Shown: positions 22,405-30,521 of the stretch, piece after piece
How the letters are laid out: each line of letters opens with the position of its first letter
Position numbering within the stretch: the first letter of the stretch is position 1
From: Candidatus Zixiibacteriota bacterium
GTDB lineage: Bacteria > Zixibacteria > MSB-5A5 > GN15 > FEB-12
Length of the DNA stretch: 36,263 bases
Direction of reading: 5' to 3'
Assembly (NCBI GenBank): GCA_020346225.1
Contig: CP070777.1
Coordinates: 914,083-950,345, forward strand
Notes under the pieces: generated by a model
Told to the model about the DNA's origin: nothing
The model's input: the letters and a program-made list of their open reading frames with translations, nothing else
Database searches by the model: none
Translations under genes and position numbers: made by a program

Positions 22405-24123
22405 TCAGGCTGTGGCCGGGGCGTCAGCCGCCTGACCCGCCGGAGCCGGGATCTCCCGCGTCGGTTGCTTCAAGGGCAGGGTTATGGCAACAGTGGTTCC
22501 CCGGTCGCCGGTTGAATCGATTGTGAGCTGACCGTTGTGGCTTTCGATTATACGTCGCGATACCAGCAGCCCGAAACCGTGGCCCTTCTCTTTGGTCGTG
22601 AACTTCTCATTGAACACTTTCGGGAGGAGATCGCTCGGGATGCCCACTCCGGTATCACTGATGGTTACGCAGAAGGTTTCCCGGTCTTCGTTTATGCGCG
22701 CCGAGACCTCGATATCCCTCCTGTCGCAATCCACCATGGCGTCGGCGGCGTTGTTGAACAGTTTGTACAGGACCTGCTGTATGTGGATGGTGTCGGCCTC
22801 GAACGGCAGCGGATGGCTGATCGGGGCCAGCCGAATGTCAACTTCCTGGAACCGTCGCTGCGGTTTTAAATAGTCGATTACCTCCGCGATCAGCCGGTCG
22901 AAATGCACCACCTCTTTCCTGCTCGAAATCGGGCGCAGATCCATCAGGTTGCTGGTGAACTTCTTGATCTTCTCGATGTTGTCGGCCATGGCCAGGACGA
23001 ATTTCTCCAGCTCACTGTAGTTCTGCCGCTTCAGGTTGTGGTCCAGAAGCGACAGGTTGCCCGCCACGACACCGAGAAAGTTGTTCAACTCGTGGCCTAT
23101 TTCCGCCGACATCTCGCCTCTGGTTGCCATCTTCTCCAGCTGGATTGTCTCGTCCTGAAGCTCTTTCAAACGGGTATAGGCGTTTTGTGCTTCTTCCAGA
23201 AGTTCCAGGTTCTCGAGCGACATGGCCAGCTGATGGGCCGTAAAGTTCAGAAACCTCAAGCCGGCTTCATCCAGCCTGGGAGAATTCCGGTCAACGCCGA
23301 CCATCAAAAAGCCGAACACGGTTGAGCCGCGGCTGACCGGCACCACTATCTTTGTCTGGTAGTGGTTCCCCGGGCAGGAAGCGATTTCCCTGTCCAGTTC
23401 AGAGTCGTTGCCGTCTCTGAACAGGGCGTGGTCTCTCAGCGATGACACCAGCGCCGGTTCCGGCGGGGCCGCCAGCTTGGTGCTGCTGAGACACTCCAGC
23501 CAGACATGCTCGGGCAGTGTTCTCTCGGTGACCTCGTCCTCCGAAATCGAAACGAGATTGACGTCCGCCGTATTGCTGTTCCAGTGAACGACGACTCCGG
23601 CGGTTGAATCGCAGTGCATCATGGCAAAACGCAGGGACACCGTCACCAGTGTCTTACGGTCGCCGACTGTAAACAGCGTCTGGTGCAGGTCCGACAGCCG
23701 GTTGAGTTGCTTGTCGGACTCGCTGGCATCGGTTTCCGACCGGATCTTGTCACACGCCTTGCTTACCGCTTGGCGAATCTCTTTGAGTTCGAATGGCTTG
23801 AGAATGTAGTCGCTGGCCCCCTGCCGGAGAGCGCCTTTGGCGGAATTGAGGTTGGCGTACCCGGTGGTGAAAATCACCTCCACCTTGGGGTGAGTTTTGC
23901 GGACCTGCTCCACCAGCTCGAGGCCGCTCATCTGCGGCATTCTGATGTCACTGACAATCAGATCGATATGGTCGTGTTCGATTATCTCCAGGGCCTTGAG
24001 GGCATCCGGGGCCGTGGCCACGCGGAAGCCGTCGTCCTCAAGCGCGTCCCGGACGAGCGAAAGCACCACTTCCTCGTCGTCCACCACCAGAATGTTTATG
24101 TCTGTTTTCTCGAGCTTTGTCAT
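22405..24123 (-). CDS. Receiver-GAF-histidine kinase hybrid, soluble
   Basis: Last gene of a five-gene signalling operon, 572 residues, no membrane segment. An N-terminal receiver domain (about 8-125) carries acidic pocket D15/D16, phospho-acceptor D59, the T/S position in 'IFTTGYA' and Lys109. A GAF-like sensor region (about 145-300) is followed by a coiled coil (about 300-335) and a HisKA domain with H344 in 'EIGHELNNFL'. The HATPase domain has N-box 'LYKLFNNAADAM', G1 'ISDTGVGI' and G2 'KGHGFGLLVSRR'. All catalytic motifs look intact. The receiver-before-kinase order suggests it takes phosphate from an upstream kinase, or has its activity set by receiver phosphorylation. Its ATG overlaps the preceding gene (ATGA). 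Confidence 0.9.
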   Translation of the reverse strand: MTKLEKTDINILVVDDEEVVLSLVRDALEDDGFRVATAPDALKALEIIEHDHIDLIVSDIRMPQMSGLELVEQVRKTHPKVEVIFTTGYANLNSAKGALRQGASDYILKPFELKEIRQAVSKACDKIRSETDASESDKQLNRLSDLHQTLFTVGDRKTLVTVSLRFAMMHCDSTAGVVVHWNSNTADVNLVSISEDEVTERTLPEHVWLECLSSTKLAAPPEPALVSSLRDHALFRDGNDSELDREIASCPGNHYQTKIVVPVSRGSTVFGFLMVGVDRNSPRLDEAGLRFLNFTAHQLAMSLENLELLEEAQNAYTRLKELQDETIQLEKMATRGEMSAEIGHELNNFLGVVAGNLSLLDHNLKRQNYSELEKFVLAMADNIEKIKKFTSNLMDLRPISSRKEVVHFDRLIAEVIDYLKPQRRFQEVDIRLAPISHPLPFEADTIHIQQVLYKLFNNAADAMVDCDRRDIEVSARINEDRETFCVTISDTGVGIPSDLLPKVFNEKFTTKEKGHGFGLLVSRRIIESHNGQLTIDSTGDRGTTVAITLPLKQPTREIPAPAGQAADAPATA

Positions 24124-24488
24124 CGGGTCTTGATTGTTGACCGCAGGCTGTCAAGCATCTGTTGCACTTCCGCCAGGTCGAACGGCTTTCTCAAACAGCT
24201 CCAGCCGGTCGGATGGCCGCCGGTGTCCGCTGTGTCGCCGGGCAGAGAATCAGTCATGATGAAGGCTACATCAGGCTTTCGCGATGTTACATCGCTGTAT
24301 ACGTCAGGACCGTCCTTTTTAGGCATGTGCATGTCGCATATGATAATTTGATAATCTCCGGCCAGGGCCTTCTCGACACCTTTAAGCCCGTCCTCGGCCG
24401 TATCGACCCGGTATCCGAGATCGGTCAGGTAGTCTTCCAGAAGCCGTCTGATCACTTCCGAGTCGTCGATTACCAGTATTCGTATCAT
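24120..24488 (-). CDS. Stand-alone receiver-domain response regulator
   Basis: CheY-like single domain, 122 residues from ATG at 24488 (MIRILVIDDSE), with AAAGGAC five bases upstream; the longer frame to 24581 runs into the preceding gene. Phosphorylation site D52 in 'IIICDMHMP', acidic pocket D8/D9 and the Lys in 'LRKPF' are present; the usual Thr/Ser position falls in 'FIMTDSLPG'. A Gly-rich insertion-like loop (PGDTADTGGHPTGW) sits before the Lys strand and is unusual. There is no output domain. It overlaps the following hybrid kinase by 4 bp, so it probably shuttles phosphate within this operon. Confidence 0.88.
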   Translation of the reverse strand: MIRILVIDDSEVIRRLLEDYLTDLGYRVDTAEDGLKGVEKALAGDYQIIICDMHMPKKDGPDVYSDVTSRKPDVAFIMTDSLPGDTADTGGHPTGWSCLRKPFDLAEVQQMLDSLRSTIKTR

Positions 24489-24499
24489 ACCGTGTCCTT

Positions 24500-24868
24500 T
24501 CAGACCCCGATCGCGCTGGTTACCGCCTGCAGTAGTTCCTTGATGCTGAATGGCTTGGACAGGAAGGCACAAGCCCCGCAATTGACCGACTGGCTCACCG
24601 TGTAAAGGCTGGAGTACCCGGATATCACGATAACCTTGGAGCCGGGGTCCGCTTCACGGGCGAAACGAACCACCTCTTCTCCCGACACCTTAGGCATCTT
24701 AAGGTCCGTTATGATCAGGTCGTAGCTTTCATCCTGAATCTTCTCGATAGCCTCGTCTCCGTCGCAGGCAACGCTTATCTGGTAGCTCTCATTGAGGACT
24801 TCGAAGAGAAATTCCCGTATGATTTCCTCGTCATCGACGATGAGAATTGTCTTCTTGTCAGTATTCAT
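24500..24868 (-). CDS. Stand-alone receiver-domain response regulator
   Basis: CheY-like single domain, 122 residues from ATG at 24868 (MNTDKKTILIVDDEE), only 4 bp after the stop of the membrane kinase gene; a longer frame to 24982 would lie inside that kinase. Acidic pocket D12/D13, phospho-acceptor D55 in 'LIITDLKMP', Ser in 'VIVISGYSS' and Lys in 'LSKPFS' are all standard. There is no DNA-binding or enzymatic output. It is the most likely direct partner of the membrane kinase encoded just upstream. Confidence 0.9.
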   Translation of the reverse strand: MNTDKKTILIVDDEEIIREFLFEVLNESYQISVACDGDEAIEKIQDESYDLIITDLKMPKVSGEEVVRFAREADPGSKVIVISGYSSLYTVSQSVNCGACAFLSKPFSIKELLQAVTSAIGV

Positions 24869-24872
24869 TGAG

Positions 24873-26567
24873 CTAATCCACCGGCTTACGAGCCATGTCG
24901 GCAAGATAATCCTTATTCTGGATATCGGACGGCGGCTGGCGTTTCTGAACGGGCAAAATAACCGTGAAAGTTGTCCCCTCACCGGGGGCCGACTTGACTT
25001 TTATCTCGCCGCCGTGCTCCTTGATGATGCCGTAGCTCACCGAAAGACCCAGGCCGGTGCCTTTGCCCACTTCCTTGGTGGTGAAGAACGGCTCGAAAAT
25101 TTTCTTTATCTCCTCGGGCGGGATACCCACACCCTGGTCGCTGCAGAGTATCTCCACCGCCCCGGCGAATTCTCCCAGGGCCGGGCTCAGACGGGTCACC
25201 ATCTTGATGGTCGTTCCCGGAACCGAAGCATGCATGGCGTTGATGATGAGATTGGTGAAAACCTGTTGAAGCTGCCCGGCGTTGCCCTGAATGGTCGGCA
25301 GCTTCTCCGCTTTTTCCACGACCAGATCGATGTGGTTCATGCTGAGCTGGTGCTCTACAAAGGTGCAGGTATCGTCGAGCACCCGGTTGATATCGATGTC
25401 GTCAAAGGCCGTCGTCCGGGAGGACCGCGAAAAGCGAAGCAGATTCTGGACAATCGTCTTGCAGCGGCGGGCCTGCGCCTCCACGTCCGACAGATACCGA
25501 ATATAGCTGTTGATCTCCTGGGCGGTGGCCTTGTCGGGGTCCAGCTTCCTCATCTTCTCCAGTGCAAACTGGGCGTAACCGAGAATACCGCCCAGCGGGT
25601 TGTTCAACTCGTGGGCCACCCCCGCCGCCAACTGCCCGATGGCGCTGAGCTTCTCCGACTGAATCAATTGCGCCTGTGCCTCTTCCAGCTCCAGCGTGCG
25701 CTCCACTATTTTCTGCTCCAGCGTCCGGTTGTACCTCTCGATCTCATCGCGGGAATGCTTGAGAGACGCCACCATCGCGTTGAAGGTCTCCGCCAGATGG
25801 CCTATTTCGTCTTGCTGCTTGATATCCACCTTCTGGCTCAGATCGCCCCGGCCGATCTGGTCGGTCGCTTCCACCAGCTTCTTGATGGGCCGCGTCACCA
25901 GTTTGGCGAACGAGGTCAGGATCAGAAGCGACAGCAGCAGTACCACCAGCGTCAGCGTTACTACCGTCCGCTTCGCGTCGGCTATCGTATGGTTGACCAT
26001 CTCCAGAGAGAGTATCAGCCGGATCGATCCGATGCGCTCGGTCGTATAGGCCGGGTCAAGGGCCCGGTCGAGCCCGCCCGTGATGCCCAGTGTCTCGCGG
26101 TCGAGCTTCTCGATCCGGGAGGTTACGGGAACGACCAGCTCGATGAATTCGTGGCCGGCATCGTCTTTGTGGTACAGGTGCTTGCAATCCCAGTGTGCGA
26201 CCCGGTCGAGATGGGAAAGCTCTGCGGCCGAAACGAACCGGTTTTCGTTCCAGGCGCCGATCTCGGCCAGAACCTCACCCTCACTGTTGGCCACCGAGGC
26301 ATACTGCACGAAGTCAAAACGCTTCAGGATGCTCAGGGCCTCCTCCAGATCATACCGGGATTCGAAAAGCACGCCGCTCTCGACATTCATCTCCAGCATG
26401 CGTACCATCGTTTCGCCGTTCGTCTCCAGCTCCCGCCGGAAACCGTCCGCCTGCTGTTTGATTAGCATCAGGCTGATAGAGAGAATAACCACAATCAGCA
26501 ATCCCGAGATCGGCAACACGAACTTGGTTCGCAGGTCTACCCGCTTGGCTCTCTGCAGGAGGTTCAT
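24873..26567 (-). CDS. Membrane sensor histidine kinase with HAMP domain
   Basis: 564 residues. TM1 (about 15-36) and TM2 (about 199-220) enclose a periplasmic sensor region of about 160 residues. HAMP follows (about 221-275), then a coiled coil with '[20 protein letters not shown]', a HisKA domain with H319 in '[14 protein letters not shown]', and an HATPase with the N-box in '[13 protein letters not shown]', '[12 protein letters not shown]' and '[15 protein letters not shown]'. It is fully equipped for autophosphorylation. The start overlaps the upstream binding-protein gene (ATGA), so the two are made together. I infer that the binding protein presents a ligand to the periplasmic domain. 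The signal sensed is unknown. Confidence 0.93.
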   Translation of the reverse strand: MNLLQRAKRVDLRTKFVLPISGLLIVVILSISLMLIKQQADGFRRELETNGETMVRMLEMNVESGVLFESRYDLEEALSILKRFDFVQYASVANSEGEVLAEIGAWNENRFVSAAELSHLDRVAHWDCKHLYHKDDAGHEFIELVVPVTSRIEKLDRETLGITGGLDRALDPAYTTERIGSIRLILSLEMVNHTIADAKRTVVTLTLVVLLLSLLILTSFAKLVTRPIKKLVEATDQIGRGDLSQKVDIKQQDEIGHLAETFNAMVASLKHSRDEIERYNRTLEQKIVERTLELEEAQAQLIQSEKLSAIGQLAAGVAHELNNPLGGILGYAQFALEKMRKLDPDKATAQEINSYIRYLSDVEAQARRCKTIVQNLLRFSRSSRTTAFDDIDINRVLDDTCTFVEHQLSMNHIDLVVEKAEKLPTIQGNAGQLQQVFTNLIINAMHASVPGTTIKMVTRLSPALGEFAGAVEILCSDQGVGIPPEEIKKIFEPFFTTKEVGKGTGLGLSVSYGIIKEHGGEIKVKSAPGEGTTFTVILPVQKRQPPSDIQNKDYLADMARKPVD

Positions 26568-27535
26568 CGGTACACCTCCTTGGCGATCGAGGCCAGCTCC
26601 TGAGGAATGCTGATATGGATGCGCTTGGCCGTATTCTCGTTGTAGTGAAACCAGATCACGTCCGCCGTGGTGACCCTGATATCTCCCGGCCGCTCGCCGG
26701 CGATTACCCGGTTTACGATGGCGCCCGCTTGAAACCCGACCGCCTTGTAGTCGAAATCAAGTGCGCACAGCGCTCCCGATTCCACCACATAGCGCGAAAA
26801 CCCCATGAAGGGAATTCCCTTGCGAACCGTGTTCAAAAGGATATACCGCGTCGACGTCGGTTTGAAGAGATTGGCGTCGGCCACCGACCAGATTGCTTCT
26901 ACCGACTCTATCAGCGAATCCAGCGCCTCGGGCAAATCCCGGTCGCTCTGCACGTGTACCGCCACCAGCTCCAGGCCCATCTGCCGGGCGATCGCTTTGG
27001 CCCCGGGAATCAGGCTCTCGGTGTTCTTGGTATAAAGAACACCCAGCCGCTTTAGCTCAGGGATGATCCGGCGAAAATACTTGAACTGGATGTCCACCGG
27101 GATGTCCAGCGAGGCTCCGGTGATGTTTCTGCCCGGCCGGCGTGCCGACTCCACGAATCCCGAAAGCTCCGGGTATTTCACGGACGAAAACACGATCGGG
27201 ATACCGGTAAAGTTCTTCTGAGCCAGTTCCGTGGCCGAACTGCCCACTGTCAATATCAGTGATGGGTTGAGATTTCTTATTGAATCCACTGCCGCCGCGT
27301 GGTGCTCGGGGTCCTTATCAAGGAAGAAGACAGTGAATCGCGTTTCGGGATGGGCCCCAGCAATCACCGTCTTGGCACCGCTCAGCGTTCGCTGTGTCGA
27401 CGTCAGGTTGTCGCTGGTCAGAACCGCAATATCAACCGCCTGCACCTGTTCTGCCAGCCCGGCACATTGGCACAGTACAGCTGCAACGGCAACAGCCAGG
27501 GTCTTTCTGAGGCAATAACCCGTATGCTTAAACAA
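26564..27535 (-). CDS. Periplasmic ABC-type substrate-binding protein (TrpX-like) without a transporter
   Basis: 323 residues with an N-terminal signal sequence (about 1-32). The body resembles the ABC_sub_bind family (PF04392-like): 'VDIAVLTSDN', 'PSLILTVGSSATELAQKNF', 'IPIVFSSVKYPE', 'NITGASLDIPVDIQFKYFRR', 'KRLGVLYTKNTESLIPGAKA' and 'GIPFMGFSRYVVESGALCAL'. The start is TTG at 27533-27535, with GAAGGGG (27544-27550 on the other strand) 8 nt away. No permease or ATPase gene lies nearby; the next gene, overlapping by 4 bp, is a membrane histidine kinase. It is therefore more likely a sensor subunit than a transport component. Members of this family elsewhere bind aromatic amino acids, but the ligand cannot be read from this sequence. 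Confidence 0.85.
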   Translation of the reverse strand: MFKHTGYCLRKTLAVAVAAVLCQCAGLAEQVQAVDIAVLTSDNLTSTQRTLSGAKTVIAGAHPETRFTVFFLDKDPEHHAAAVDSIRNLNPSLILTVGSSATELAQKNFTGIPIVFSSVKYPELSGFVESARRPGRNITGASLDIPVDIQFKYFRRIIPELKRLGVLYTKNTESLIPGAKAIARQMGLELVAVHVQSDRDLPEALDSLIESVEAIWSVADANLFKPTSTRYILLNTVRKGIPFMGFSRYVVESGALCALDFDYKAVGFQAGAIVNRVIAGERPGDIRVTTADVIWFHYNENTAKRIHISIPQELASIAKEVYR

Positions 27536-27799
27536 CCGGAAATCCCCTTCAATTGACTGCCAATCGATTGTTGACGGCGATTGCCCAGTCGGGCGCGGTT
27601 TTCCGTCCTATCACCGAACTTATCGGAATACCGCATCGAAATCTGAACACCTCCGGCAATAATAGACTGATTTTGACCTGATTACCCCGCCGGCTTTAAA
27701 AACTCTTTGTTAAGAATCCGCGGCGGCGTCCGATAATTTCAGAAAGTCATCCAGTCTGTGACTGGGTAGAAATCCTAATGTTAAAAAGTAAAGCGGTGA
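27536..27799. promoter_or_regulatory. Divergent intergenic region with candidate promoter for the TonB receptor
   Basis: 264 bp between the reverse signalling operon and the forward receptor gene. For the + strand, TTGACC (27673-27678) with TTTAAA (27695-27700) at 16 bp, or GATAAT (27732-27737), are possible promoter elements. A short dyad CAGT-CTGTG-ACTG lies further toward the receptor start. Nothing resembling an RNA gene was found. Confidence 0.3.
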
Positions 27800-30508
27800 A
27801 TGATGCTTTCCGTAGAAGGGATCAGATCGCCATCCAAGCGGTCGTTTAGAGCGGTCCTCACGCTCTTGTGTTTCGCTTGCCTCTGTTTCAGCGCGACGAC
27901 GTGGGCCGGGGTAACGGGCAAGATAGCCGGTGTCGTCATCGACGCTGACGGCAAAGTGCCCATTGAGGGTGCCACCATTAGAGTGGTCGGAACCGGTATC
28001 GCTACCGAAACCGATGCCGATGGGGAATATTTCGTTATCAACGTGCCCGGTGGCAAGTACGATATTGCTGTGACGGTCGTTGGCTACGAGTCGGTTATCA
28101 CCAGAGATGTGCGCGTCCTCGTGGACCTGACCACGCCTCTTGATTTTACGCTCGTCCAGGAAGCCGTCCAGCTCGGGGAAAAGGTAGTCTATGCTGAAAA
28201 CCCCATCATTCAGAAAGACCTTACCAGCTCCAAGATTATATTTACCTCCGATCGCCTGAAAACTCTCCCCAATATCACTACCGTGCAGTCGGTCCTGACC
28301 AATTACCCGGGCGTTATCCTCGACCGCGACCAGGCTCTCCATGTCCGGGGAGGCCGGGCCGGACAGATCAGTTACTATTATGATGGCTTCTCGGTTCAGG
28401 ACCCCTTCTATGCCACTTCCGGTATCCACATCGTACCCAACGCCTTAGAGGAGCTAACCCTCACTTCCGGCGGCTATGCGGCCGAGTACGGTGAGGCCCT
28501 GTCCGGAGTCGTCAGCGCTGTCTCGCGCGAGGGAACCGGCAACTACCGGGGCAGTATCAAAGCCTACCAGGGCTTCACCCACGCCTACGACGTGAATACC
28601 GGCGACTGGAGCGGTCTCAAATCCGTCGGTAACTATGCCACCGCAATGAATCTTTCCGGGCCGGTGCCTCTGGTCGGTTCCGAAGTGCACACCTTCAGCG
28701 TCGCCGGTGAATACCGCCACGACCCGACCGACCTGCCCCACAACGGCCGGACTGCCTGGACCGTAACGGGCAAACTCTCCCTGCAGCCGTTGAGGAAGAT
28801 GAAGGTCGTGTCGAACGGCACCTATTTCGAGTCCGAGGGACAGCTTTATACTCACCGCGATGTAAATGGCGTTTCGTATGATTTCAATCTCGACGGGCTT
28901 CCTTTCTTCAAAAAGAGGTCATATTTGTTCGGGTTTTCGAGTAATTATCACTTCAACGATAATATGGTGGCCACCACCCGGTATAACCGCTTTTACACTT
29001 TTACCAAGTCCGCGCCGGAACACCTGTTTGACACTTACTGGAGCGACTGGCCCGGTTATTCCGAGGACTCAACCGACACCTATAACGGCACCATCGATGA
29101 TGATAACTACCTGAACGATGTTGACTGGTCGGATCCTATGCAGGTTGTCGGCTTCACTATCGGCGACGACTATCAGCCGACTTTCCGCCGTCGCGAATCC
29201 AGCTACGACGCCTTCCATCTCAGTCTGATCAGTCAGCTCGGCAGTTCCAATGAGCTGAAAGCCGGATGGGAATACCGTAAGTACCGCGTCGAGTGGGATT
29301 TCAAACAGTTTTATAACACCCGCCCGTACGGAGAAAACTACTCCAGCCAACCGGACTACATGTCGCTGTTCTTGCAGGATAAATTGGAATATGACTATTT
29401 CGTCATTAATATGGGCCTGAGATATGACTACCGCAACGCCGACGTCTCATACACCGCCTGGACGGTAAATGAGGATGGTGATGGTGTCCCGTATCGGAAA
29501 GATGCCGATTCACGCTGGGAGCTGTCGCCTCGTTTCGGCGTCTCCTATCCCATCAGCGAAAAATCCGTGATGCACCTCAACTATGGTGTCTACTATCAGG
29601 TGCCCCGCTTCACTTACCTGTACACGAACATGGACGGCGACATTTCCAGCGGCTATCCCATCGTTGGCAATCCCGATCTCCAGCCGGAACAGACTACCTC
29701 TTACGAGATCGGTCTCGACCATCTTGTCGGAGAGTCCTTCCGCTTCGATATCACCGCCTATTATAAAGATATAAAAGACCTTGTGACCACCCGGTCGTCG
29801 TTCAAAGTCGCCGGGAACTCGGTCACTTTCTTTGTTAACGATGACTATGGCTCGGCCAAGGGTCTTGATATCAGTCTCGAGAAATTAGCCTCGGGCGGCT
29901 TTGTCTCCGGCTCGGTATCATACGGATATATGATAGCCAAGGGGGTAGGCTCCTGGGCTCTCGAGCCTTATTACACCTACCTCACTTCGACCGAAGATAC
30001 CCTGGCGCCGGTCAATGAGTATCCTCTCGACTTCGACCAGAGACATACCGTCACCGCCGTGGTCGACTTCCGCGTGCCGCATGACAGGAAGCTCGAAGTC
30101 GCCGGCGTCGCTGTTCCTGGAGGCTGGGGCCTTAATGTCGTCGGTCACTATGGCTCCGGGTTGCCTTATACCCTGACCGATGTCGACGGAAACAGGCTGG
30201 GCGAACGCAACGAGGGACGCCTGCCGGCTTACTATACCGTCGACATGCGCTTTAACAAAGATTTCAGGTTTGCCCGCGGTCAGTACGTGCTGAGTCTTTT
30301 CGTTGAGGCCGACAACGTCTTCGACCGCCGCAACATCATCGATGTTTACTCGCTCACGGGTCGGCCGGACTACGACGGCTCGATACCGACGGCGACTCTG
30401 GCGCTGAGCGCGGAAGACCTGCAGAAGTACGATGCCCTTTATGACCATGACCCGCAAAACTTCTCGCCGCCCCGGACAGTCCGGGCCGGCTTGGAGTTTA
30501 GCTTCTAA
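27800..30508 (+). CDS. TonB-dependent outer-membrane receptor with carboxypeptidase-regulatory-like N-terminal domain
   Basis: 902 residues. After a signal peptide (cleaved near 'TTWAGV', about residue 36) comes a beta-sandwich domain, 'GKIAGVVIDADGKVPIEGAT' to 'GYESVITRDVRVL', typical of Bacteroidetes-type TonB receptors. A plug domain follows (about 130-255, with 'VLTNYPGVILDRDQALHVRG' and 'ISYYYDGFSVQDP'), then a long beta-barrel ending in the aromatic 'RTVRAGLEFSF'. It probably imports, or passes across the outer membrane, a bulky nutrient; the ligand is unknown. A weak SD (AAAG) precedes the start; an alternative ATG lies one codon downstream. The surface-protein gene begins 13 bp after its stop, suggesting a three-gene envelope operon. 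Confidence 0.93.
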   Translation: MMLSVEGIRSPSKRSFRAVLTLLCFACLCFSATTWAGVTGKIAGVVIDADGKVPIEGATIRVVGTGIATETDADGEYFVINVPGGKYDIAVTVVGYESVITRDVRVLVDLTTPLDFTLVQEAVQLGEKVVYAENPIIQKDLTSSKIIFTSDRLKTLPNITTVQSVLTNYPGVILDRDQALHVRGGRAGQISYYYDGFSVQDPFYATSGIHIVPNALEELTLTSGGYAAEYGEALSGVVSAVSREGTGNYRGSIKAYQGFTHAYDVNTGDWSGLKSVGNYATAMNLSGPVPLVGSEVHTFSVAGEYRHDPTDLPHNGRTAWTVTGKLSLQPLRKMKVVSNGTYFESEGQLYTHRDVNGVSYDFNLDGLPFFKKRSYLFGFSSNYHFNDNMVATTRYNRFYTFTKSAPEHLFDTYWSDWPGYSEDSTDTYNGTIDDDNYLNDVDWSDPMQVVGFTIGDDYQPTFRRRESSYDAFHLSLISQLGSSNELKAGWEYRKYRVEWDFKQFYNTRPYGENYSSQPDYMSLFLQDKLEYDYFVINMGLRYDYRNADVSYTAWTVNEDGDGVPYRKDADSRWELSPRFGVSYPISEKSVMHLNYGVYYQVPRFTYLYTNMDGDISSGYPIVGNPDLQPEQTTSYEIGLDHLVGESFRFDITAYYKDIKDLVTTRSSFKVAGNSVTFFVNDDYGSAKGLDISLEKLASGGFVSGSVSYGYMIAKGVGSWALEPYYTYLTSTEDTLAPVNEYPLDFDQRHTVTAVVDFRVPHDRKLEVAGVAVPGGWGLNVVGHYGSGLPYTLTDVDGNRLGERNEGRLPAYYTVDMRFNKDFRFARGQYVLSLFVEADNVFDRRNIIDVYSLTGRPDYDGSIPTATLALSAEDLQKYDALYDHDPQNFSPPRTVRAGLEFSF

Positions 30509-30521
30509 CCGGAGCATGCTG

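Noticed and set aside
24792-26465. 557-residue forward open frame
   Set aside because: Antisense to the membrane kinase whose H, N and G boxes are all clear; Leu/His/Arg-rich shadow.
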